DNA of 48,522 nucleotides, taken from contig NZ_JAMXAX010000027.1 of assembly GCF_023913775.1 (NCBI RefSeq), positions 1 through 48,522 on the forward strand, given 5' to 3'. Positions 42,866 through 48,522 of this stretch are shown here, piece after piece. Source of the stretch: Acidovorax facilis. GTDB taxonomy: Bacteria; Pseudomonadota; Gammaproteobacteria; Burkholderiales; Burkholderiaceae_C. A model generated the notes under the pieces. That model was given only the letters and a program-made list of their open reading frames with translations. It made no database searches and had not been told where the DNA came from. Within the stretch, counting starts at the first letter, position 1. The number at the start of each line of letters is the position of its first letter. Position numbers and translations under genes: made by a program.

Positions 42866-44467
42866 ATGAAGCTCAGCCTCAAGCTCCCCCTTGCCTTCAC
42901 CGTGTCGCTGCTTTTGCTGTTTGCGGCGGCGCTGTTTGGCATCAGCCGCCTGAACCAGGCGCTCGACACCTACCAGACCACCGTGGCCCAGAGCTTTGAG
43001 CACGAGCGCATGGCGGCGGACATGCTCAACAACTTCAAGGTGCAGGTGCAGGAGTGGAAGAACGTGCTGTTGCGCGGCAAGGACCCGGCCCAGCTCACGC
43101 GCTACTGGGCAGCGTTTGAAAAGCAGGAAAAGGCCATCAAGGACGAGGCGCAAAAGCTCATCGCCGCCCTGCCCCCCGGCGAAGGCCGTGAACGCGTGCA
43201 GCAGTTTTCCCAGGCCCACGAACGCATGGGCGCGGCCTACCGCAAGGGGTTTGAGGCCTTCAAGGCCGCCGACCACGACCCGCAGGCGGGCGACAAGGCC
43301 GTGGCGGGCATGGACCGCGAGCCCTCGCAGCTGCTGGACCAGGCCGGTGGCCTGATCGCCAAGGCCAGCAGCGAAGTGGCCGAGCGCGCCGCCAAAGCAG
43401 CGCAGCGCGCCACCACCATCAGCCTGGTGGTGATGCTGGTGGTGTGCGCCCTGGGCATTGCGGGCGCCATTGCCTTCAGCCGCACCGTAGTGAACCCGCT
43501 GGACAACGCGGTGCGCGTGTCGCAGGCCGTGGCCAGCGGCGACCTCACCGTGGCACGGCAAGTGCAGGGCAAGGACGAAATCGCCCTGCTGCTGAATGCC
43601 CTGCACGACATGCATATCAGCCTGTCGCACGTGGTGAGCAATGTGCGCAACAACGCCGACAGCGTGGCCGCCGCCAGCACCGAAATCGCACAGGGCAACA
43701 ACGACCTGAGCGCCCGCACCGAGCAGCAGGCCAGCGCGCTGGAAGAAACCTCGGCGTCGATGGAGGAGTTGAGTTCCACCGTGCAGGCCAATGCCGAAAA
43801 CGCGCGCACCGCCAACCAGCTGGCCGTGAACGCCAGCACCGTGGCCGTGCAGGGCGGCGATGTGGTGGCCGAGGTGGTGACCACCATGAAAGGCATCAAC
43901 GACAGCAGCAAGAAGATTTCCGACATCATCAGCGTGATCGACGGCATCGCCTTCCAGACCAACATCCTCGCGCTGAACGCCGCCGTGGAAGCAGCCCGCG
44001 CGGGCGAGCAGGGCCGGGGCTTTGCGGTGGTTGCCAGCGAGGTGCGCAACCTGGCCCAGCGCAGCGCAGACGCCGCCAAGGAGATCAAGACCCTGATCCA
44101 CGCCAGCGTGGAGCGCGTAGAGCTGGGCACCACGCTGGTAGACAAGGCGGGCGCCACGATGAGCGAGGTGGTCAGCGCCATCCGCCGTGTGACGGACATC
44201 GTGGGCGAGATCAGCGCCGCCAGCAGCGAGCAAAGTGCAGGCGTGGCCCAGGTGGGGGACGCCATCACCGAAATGGACCAAGCCACGCAGCAGAACGCGG
44301 CGCTGGTCGAACAGAGCGCGGCAGCTGCCGACAGCCTGAAGGTGCAGGCGCAGCAGCTGGTGCAGGCGGTGGCGGTGTTCCGACTGGCGGACACCGAAGC
44401 CAGCGCCCCCACACGCGCCCACTTGCCAGTGCCCGGGCCGCACCAGCCCCGTCTGGCCGCTGGCTGA
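42866..44467 (+). CDS. Methyl-accepting chemotaxis protein
   Basis: Encodes 533 residues. TM1 (about 7-26, [20 protein letters not shown]) and TM2 (about 182-203) flank a periplasmic helical sensor domain of about 155 residues. HAMP follows ([24 protein letters not shown]), then the signalling domain with the conserved hairpin tip [49 protein letters not shown]. It passes ligand binding to CheA/CheW. The ligand is unknown. The last 25 residues are Pro-rich with no CheR-binding pentapeptide. ATG 42866 has aggagttctcc upstream. Confidence 0.95.
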   Translation: MKLSLKLPLAFTVSLLLLFAAALFGISRLNQALDTYQTTVAQSFEHERMAADMLNNFKVQVQEWKNVLLRGKDPAQLTRYWAAFEKQEKAIKDEAQKLIAALPPGEGRERVQQFSQAHERMGAAYRKGFEAFKAADHDPQAGDKAVAGMDREPSQLLDQAGGLIAKASSEVAERAAKAAQRATTISLVVMLVVCALGIAGAIAFSRTVVNPLDNAVRVSQAVASGDLTVARQVQGKDEIALLLNALHDMHISLSHVVSNVRNNADSVAAASTEIAQGNNDLSARTEQQASALEETSASMEELSSTVQANAENARTANQLAVNASTVAVQGGDVVAEVVTTMKGINDSSKKISDIISVIDGIAFQTNILALNAAVEAARAGEQGRGFAVVASEVRNLAQRSADAAKEIKTLIHASVERVELGTTLVDKAGATMSEVVSAIRRVTDIVGEISAASSEQSAGVAQVGDAITEMDQATQQNAALVEQSAAAADSLKVQAQQLVQAVAVFRLADTEASAPTRAHLPVPGPHQPRLAAG

Positions 44468-44497
44468 GGCGGCGCAGAAATTCCAGGCCAAATCGAC

Positions 44498-44532
44498 CTC
44501 TAGCGCTTTACCATCAAGCGCTAAAAGCTATC
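44498..44532 (+). repeat. Palindromic repeat copy 7
   Basis: CTCTAGCGCTTTACCATCAA continues GCGCTAAAAGCTATC, between the convergent receptor and ribH genes. Confidence 0.8.
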
Positions 44533-44561
44533 CAAAAGATAGCAATCAAAAAGCCATCGGC

Positions 44562-45110
44562 TCAGGCCTCTGCCAGCACCGGCGAAGCCTGCTGCACGGA
44601 GGCCAACGTGGGCGAGGCCAGCTTGCGCAGGTAGGCCATGGTCTGCAGGCAGGCCTGGGCCACCTCGGTGCCCTTCTTCACGAAATGCTCGCGAAAGAAG
44701 CGCACATGGTCTTCGTGGTCGTGAAAGTCGCGCGGGGTGAGCACAGCCGACATCACGGGCACCTCGGTGTCGAGCTGCACGCGCATCAGGCCGTCGATGA
44801 CAGCGGTGGTGACGAACTCGTGGCGGTAGATGCCGCCGTTGACCACCAGCGCGCAGGCCACGATGGCATCGTAGCGCCCGCTGCGCGCGAGCTTGCGGGC
44901 CAACAGCGGGATCTCGAACGCACCAGGCACGTCGAACAGCGCCACCTGCGCGGGGGGCAGGCCGTGGCGGTCGAACTCGGCCAGGGCCGCGTCGCGCGCC
45001 TGGTGCACGATGTCCTGGTGCCAGCTGGCACTGATGATGGCCACGCGGGCGCCACGGTGTGCGGCGACGGGGGCCAGGGGGGAAACGGAAGGTGAAGAAG
45101 ACTGATTCAT
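44562..45110 (-). CDS. ribH: 6,7-dimethyl-8-ribityllumazine synthase, type II-like
   Basis: Encodes 182 residues. The enzyme condenses the ribityl pyrimidine with a four-carbon phosphate to make the riboflavin precursor. Motifs are VAIISASWHQDIVHQARDAALAEF, DVPGAFEIPLLARKLA and ALVVNGGIYRHEFVTTAVIDGLMRVQLDTEVPVMSAVLTP. The C-terminal FHDHEDHVRFFREHFVKKG is the feature of RibH2-like (type II) enzymes rather than the usual RibH. ATG 45108-45110 has gagga close upstream. It stands apart from other rib genes; its FMN riboswitch lies about 320 bases upstream, with an inserted MITE-like element between. Confidence 0.92.
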   Translation of the reverse strand: MNQSSSPSVSPLAPVAAHRGARVAIISASWHQDIVHQARDAALAEFDRHGLPPAQVALFDVPGAFEIPLLARKLARSGRYDAIVACALVVNGGIYRHEFVTTAVIDGLMRVQLDTEVPVMSAVLTPRDFHDHEDHVRFFREHFVKKGTEVAQACLQTMAYLRKLASPTLASVQQASPVLAEA

Positions 45111-45254
45111 GGGTTCCTCAAAACAGGTCATACCAGAATCAGGGCGCGCGCGAACACGGCGCCTGCACAGGGCGGCGCAGGCCTCACGGCGCTTGCGAGC
45201 GGGCAAAAAACACGCAGGCAAACGCCAAGGGCCCAGCCACCCATAGCGGGTGCT

Positions 45255-45424
45255 CTAGGGATGTCCTGCATAACTCCCTGCGGTCCTTGATAGCGCGGTC
45301 TCGGGCGGTCCGCTGCGTTGCTTTTCTTGCCAATAGCCGCGCTGTTGGCTGCAAAAAGTCGCCTTGCGGCCCATCCCGATCCGCACTACCACCGACTCGC
45401 GAGGGTTATGCAGGACATCCCTAG
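45255..45424. mobile_element. 170-bp MITE-like element between FMN riboswitch and ribH
   Basis: The 20-base termini CTAGGGATGTCCTGCATAAC (45255-45274) and its exact complement (45405-45424) face each other. The outermost CTAG at each end can be read as a 4-bp target duplication, leaving 16-bp inverted termini, as in the IS5 group. No coding capacity fits in 170 bases. I cannot name a parent IS. It must have landed after the riboswitch-ribH pairing arose, if the pairing is original. Confidence 0.78.
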
Positions 45425-45430
45425 TTTCGC

Positions 45431-45595
45431 GATCTCTTTCATCCGGACTGTGACCGTCGGCTCTGGCATCGCACCAGATCTGCTGACCCTGCAGGCCTGT
45501 TCCGAAGAACGGCACCGCAGGCGCTCGCGGGCTCTTGTTGGCTTTTCAGCCCTCAAATACCGCCGGTGGGGAATTCCACCCCGCCCTGAGAACGC
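45431..45595 (-). ncRNA. FMN riboswitch (RFN element)
   Basis: On the minus strand the 5' half reads CTCAGGGCGGGGTGGAATTC then CCCACCGGCGGT, the RFN hallmark. The middle has AGCCCGCGAGCG. The 3' half has GGTCAGCAGATCTGGTGCGA, TGCCAGAGCCGACGGTCACA and GTCCGGATGAAAGAGA. All conserved blocks are present in order, so the FMN-binding core should fold. It points to ribH. The normal expression platform would follow at once, but the sequence beyond 45431 is 6 bases and then the MITE-like element. Confidence 0.93.
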
Positions 45596-45596
45596 T

Positions 45597-45625
45597 GTCG
45601 GCCCCGAAGGTCATTCGGGGCCGAC
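45597..45625. terminator. Perfect hairpin upstream of the FMN riboswitch
   Basis: GTCGGCCCCGAA, loop GGTCA, TTCGGGGCCGAC, a 12-bp stem, between the end of the 161-aa gene and the riboswitch, both on the minus strand. No T tract follows on that strand. It may end the upstream transcript. Confidence 0.5.
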
Positions 45626-45734
45626 GGATGGGATTTTAGGTGGCAGCAGCGCGGCACGCCGTCGCGAACGCGATTGCCTGCACTGGCAGTGGCGGCTTGT
45701 GCGACCTGCACACGGCCGTTTTGACGCGGTCTGC

Positions 45735-46220
45735 TCAACGCACGCGCTGAAACCCACCTTCGGCCCAGGCCGCCGCGCTGGCGGGCGTGAGCTTGAAGGT
45801 GGGCGGCGCGGACGCACGGGCAACCTCTTCACCCAGATCGTCCTGCGCGCTCAGCGTGGCCGTGGCGCCTTCCTCGTCGGGCACGATGGCCAGCGCTACG
45901 CGCAGGCGCTGGCCGTCTGCGGTAGTGATGTGCACGCTCTTGTTCAGCTGCGCGTGCAGTTGCTGCTCATGGCGGCGCACCACCTCGCTCGCGGTCTTGA
46001 CCAGGGTGTGGAAGGCCGACACATCGAGCGGCTTGGGGTTCTTCTTGTCACGCCCCATGGTCCAGGGGCCGACCAGCGCGGGCTCGGCCTCGCCCTTCAG
46101 CGTCATGGACACGGCCCAGCCATCGTCGTCTTCGTTCTTGATGACCTGCGCCGTCCAGCGACCATCGCTCCAGCAGCGGGGTTCCTGGATGGTGTCGGGC
46201 GTGTCGGGTGCGTCGGTCAT
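45735..46220 (-). CDS. Unknown conserved-looking protein
   Basis: Encodes 161 residues (MTDAPDTPDTIQEPRCWSDGRWTAQVIKNEDDDGWAVSMT). Alternating beta segments (WTAQVIKNEDDDGWAVSMTLKGEAEPALVGPW, then VHITTADGQRLRVALAIVPDEEGATATLSAQDDL) and a helix (VSAFHTLVKTASEVVRRHEQQLHAQL) are visible. No signal or membrane segment. No family recognised. The start is uncertain: ATG 46218-46220 is used, but an ATG at 46296-46298 in the palindrome would add 26 residues. Confidence 0.75.
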   Translation of the reverse strand: MTDAPDTPDTIQEPRCWSDGRWTAQVIKNEDDDGWAVSMTLKGEAEPALVGPWTMGRDKKNPKPLDVSAFHTLVKTASEVVRRHEQQLHAQLNKSVHITTADGQRLRVALAIVPDEEGATATLSAQDDLGEEVARASAPPTFKLTPASAAAWAEGGFQRVR

Positions 46221-46284
46221 GGAGAAAAAGGTCTGGATGGCGGGAAAGGGCGCAGAGCATAACGGCAGGGCCCGGTAGCCTGGA

Positions 46285-46311
46285 TTTTCAATAACCATTG
46301 GTTATCGAAAA
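46285..46311. promoter_or_regulatory. Palindromic operator-like site
   Basis: TTTTC-a-ATAACCA-T-TGGTTAT-c-GAAAA is a 27-bp near-perfect palindrome between the LysR stop and the 161-aa gene. ATAACC/GGTTAT dyads are typical of LysR-type binding sites. It could be a target of the adjacent LysR regulator. Confidence 0.45.
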
Positions 46312-46335
46312 AGGCCGTGCATAGCGCAGGCCTGG

Positions 46336-47310
46336 TCACTCCCCCAAAGCGTCCGGCGCCACGCCCGCCGCCTCGCGCAGCACATCGATAAAGGCCTGTG
46401 CCGAAGGGGTGGGCGGCTCGCCCAGCCGGGTGATGAGGCCGTAGCTAGGCATGCGGTCGGGCAGCTCGACGGGGATGCGCGAGAGCAGGCCCCGGTCCAC
46501 GTATTTCTGGATCAGCGCGGCGGGCTGCAGCGACATCATGTGGGTGGTGTTCATCAGCTCCAGCGCAAACAGGAAGGACGGCGTCTCCACCACCCCCGCC
46601 GTGAGCGCCAGGCCCGCGCCGCCAAACAGGTCGTCCGACACCTTGCGCACCGCCGTGGAGGCGGGGTACAGAATCCACGGCCAGTGGGCCAGCTCGGTCA
46701 GCGACAGGTCGGTGGCGCCGCGCAGCGGGTGGTGCTGCCCACCCACCACATGCAGCGGCTCGGCGGACAGGTGCTCGTAGTGGAACTGGCTGCGCTGGTC
46801 CTCGGTGGTGAAGCGGCCAATCATCAGGTCGATCTTGCGCTCGGCCAGCCAGGCGATGAGCTGGTCGCTGCTCTGCTCCAGGATCTTGATGACCAGCAGG
46901 GGCCGCAGGCGCTGGAGCTCCACCACCGAGGCCACCAGCACATGCGCGGCCGAGCCGGTGATCGCGCCCACCGTCACATGGCCATGGCCGCCCTGCTTGA
47001 GGGCGTTGAACTCGTCCACAAACTTGCGCTGCCCATCCAGCGCCGCGCTGGCGTAGCGCAGCGTGAAGAGCCCCAACTCGTTGGGCCGCATGCCGCGCGA
47101 AAGGCGGTCGAACAGGCGCGCCTCCAGGATCTCCTCGATGTCCATGAGGATCTTGGTGGCCGCAGGCTGCGTGACGTGCATCTGCTCGGCCGTCAGCCGC
47201 AGGTTGCGCGTGCGGCCCAGGATGTCCAGAAACTGCAAATGCCGAAAGCGCAGCCGCGCGCAGGCCTGCGCCAAAGACAAGGGTTTACCCGGAAATTCGT
47301 CTGGACTCAT
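46336..47310 (-). CDS. LysR-type regulator, divergent from the TRAP SBP gene
   Basis: Encodes 324 residues from ATG 47308-47310 (MSPDEFPGKPL); ATG 47316 and 47340 are in frame. The HTH reads RFRHLQFLDILGRTRNLRLTAEQMHVTQPAATKILMDIEEILEARLFDR, and the effector domain spans about 100-300. It is like regulators of aromatic or organic-acid uptake. The divergent partner is the DctP-type gene at 47465, so it probably controls uptake of an organic acid. Confidence 0.9.
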   Translation of the reverse strand: MSPDEFPGKPLSLAQACARLRFRHLQFLDILGRTRNLRLTAEQMHVTQPAATKILMDIEEILEARLFDRLSRGMRPNELGLFTLRYASAALDGQRKFVDEFNALKQGGHGHVTVGAITGSAAHVLVASVVELQRLRPLLVIKILEQSSDQLIAWLAERKIDLMIGRFTTEDQRSQFHYEHLSAEPLHVVGGQHHPLRGATDLSLTELAHWPWILYPASTAVRKVSDDLFGGAGLALTAGVVETPSFLFALELMNTTHMMSLQPAALIQKYVDRGLLSRIPVELPDRMPSYGLITRLGEPPTPSAQAFIDVLREAAGVAPDALGE

Positions 47311-47464
47311 AAGCATTTGGAATGGATTGTCGCAAAACATTCAGTGGACCCAGGGGTTCGCGAAACCTAACCTTCGCCTTGCGTTCAAGACGGCTTGCCA
47401 AAAAGCTGCACACGCCGACGACCTCGCCAGCGGGGCCCCGCCATTCCAACGGAGACAAGACACC

Positions 47465-48484
47465 ATGCAATTCAATTCCCTCGCTAAATCCTTGGCGCTT
47501 GCTGCCACGCTGCTGGCCGCCTTTGCCGCCCCCGTCGCGGCCCAAGTCAAGGAACACACCTTCAAGGTCGGCATTGGCCTGAGCGACGACCACCCGCAGG
47601 CCCAGGCCGTGCGTCACTTTGCCGAGCGCCTGCAGGCCAAGAGCGGCGGCAAGATGAACGCCAAGCTGTTCGCCAGCGGCGCCTTGGGCAACGACGTGAG
47701 CATGACCTCGGCCCTGCGCGGCGGCACGCTGGAGATGACGATTCCCGATTCGTCCACGCTGATGTCGCTGATCAAGCCCTTTGGCGTGCTGAATCTGCCG
47801 CTCACCTTCAACACCGAGGCAGAAGCCGACGCCCTGCTCGACGGCCCCTTCGGCCAGAAGCTGCTGGCCATGCTGCCGGACAAAGGCCTGATCGGCCTGG
47901 GCTTTTGGGAAAACGGCTTCCGCCATGTGACCAACTCGCGCCGCCCCATCAACACGGCCGACGATCTGGCGGGCCTGAAGCTGCGCGTGATCCAGAGCCC
48001 CCTGTTCCTCGACACCTTCAACGCGCTGGGCACCAACGCCACGCCCATGCCGTTCACCGAGCTGTACACCGCCATGGAACAAAAGGCCGTCGACGGCCAG
48101 GAGAACCCGCCTGCCACCATCCTGGCCAGCAAGTTCTATGAGGTGCAAAAGCACCTGGTGCTGTCGCGCCACATGTACAGCGCGTGGGTGCTGCTCATGT
48201 CCAAGAAGACCTGGGATGGCCTCTCGGCCGACGAAAAGAAGATCGTGCAGGAGGCCGCCCGCGAGGCCACGGTGTTCGAGCGCAAGACCATCCGCGCCTT
48301 CAGCGAAACCGCCCTGGGCGAGCTGAAAAAGGCCGGCATGCAGATCACCGAGCTGCCCGCCGCCGAGCAGGCCAAGCTGCGCACCAAGCTGCAGCCCGTG
48401 CTGGCCAAGTACGGCAGGGAGTTTGGTGAAGAGACCACCAGCGAAATGATGGGCGAGCTGGCGAAGGCCCGGGGCGGGAAGTAA
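47465..48484 (+). CDS. TRAP transporter solute-binding protein (DctP family)
   Basis: Encodes 339 residues. A signal peptide (MQFNSLAKSLALAATLLAAFAAPVAAQ) sends it to the periplasm, where it delivers a carboxylate-type ligand to the TRAP membrane subunits. The DctP fold is supported by KVGIGLSDDHPQAQAVRHFAERLQAKSGGKM, the Arg region (ADDLAGLKLRVIQSPLFLDTFNALGTNATPMPFTELYTAMEQKAVDGQENP) and WVLLMSKKTWDGLS. The conserved Arg for the carboxylate is that of LKLRV. Membrane subunits should lie to the right, outside the window. A gapped GGAG site lies upstream of ATG 47465. Confidence 0.93.
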   Translation: MQFNSLAKSLALAATLLAAFAAPVAAQVKEHTFKVGIGLSDDHPQAQAVRHFAERLQAKSGGKMNAKLFASGALGNDVSMTSALRGGTLEMTIPDSSTLMSLIKPFGVLNLPLTFNTEAEADALLDGPFGQKLLAMLPDKGLIGLGFWENGFRHVTNSRRPINTADDLAGLKLRVIQSPLFLDTFNALGTNATPMPFTELYTAMEQKAVDGQENPPATILASKFYEVQKHLVLSRHMYSAWVLLMSKKTWDGLSADEKKIVQEAAREATVFERKTIRAFSETALGELKKAGMQITELPAAEQAKLRTKLQPVLAKYGREFGEETTSEMMGELAKARGGK

Positions 48485-48522
48485 GCGATTCGCCTCCCGG
48501 GGCGCAGCTGGTTGCAGCTGCG

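Noticed and set aside
45111..45254. A second riboswitch or leader peptide directly before ribH
   Set aside because: No conserved riboswitch blocks and no short frame with a ribosome site other than that of ribH.

Overview
The window reads as chromosome of a high-GC betaproteobacterium of the Comamonadaceae, most like Acidovorax or a close relative. This rests on the gene families and their order (hemC-hemD-hemX-hemY beside ppc, a cytochrome b561-YceI-YceI set, glutaryl-CoA dehydrogenase with a class III CoA-transferase, a TRAP DctP with a LysR regulator) and on seven copies of a small palindromic repeat of the AGCGCTT-ATCCATCAAGCGCTA-GCAGCTAT type. The genus is inferred from memory of such genomes, not from a search.

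Layout. 1-5086: a secreted Rhs/YD-repeat polymorphic toxin with a papain-like (NlpC/CHAP-type) tail, followed by an AT-rich lipoprotein cut by the window edge that is probably its immunity protein. 5213-8002: PEP carboxylase. 8136-12331: four-gene tetrapyrrole operon; hemD carries an in-frame copy of the palindromic repeat. 12670-14589: cytochrome b561 and two YceI proteins, the second frameshifted. 14716-25396: housekeeping genes (ABC-F ATPase, VOC protein, M48 metalloprotease, valS, galU, TusA-like, Nudix, cysM). 25437-25521: tRNA-Leu(CAA).

25522-35953 is a mobile island in the 3' end of tRNA-Leu. It encodes a P4-type tyrosine integrase, an AlpA-like regulator, a primase-helicase (PriCT/Toprim/DUF927), a RadC-like JAB protein, an HTH regulator and several unknown proteins, but no capsid, tail, terminase or conjugation gene. 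Its non-coding ends are unusually rich. The left end has four 36-bp units in one orientation, each resembling the lambda cosQ/cosN region, and a cluster of CCGGGGACA iterons. The right end has a second iteron cluster, four copies of it exactly 11 bp apart beside an AT-rich patch, and a DnaA box. Integrase arm-type sites lie at both ends. I propose a self-replicating, cos-packaged phage satellite, possibly able to use several helper terminases. This is the main candidate for an undescribed system. Past the right attachment site, a second set of arm-type sites and one small gene suggest the remnant of a second element in the same site.

36616-48484 returns to chromosome: DUF1090 and DUF6279 proteins, a LysR regulator divergent from gcdH and a CoA-transferase (probably glutarate/lysine degradation), a chemotaxis receptor, a type II-like lumazine synthase whose FMN riboswitch is separated from it by a 170-bp MITE-like insertion, an unknown protein, and a LysR regulator divergent from a TRAP solute-binding protein.
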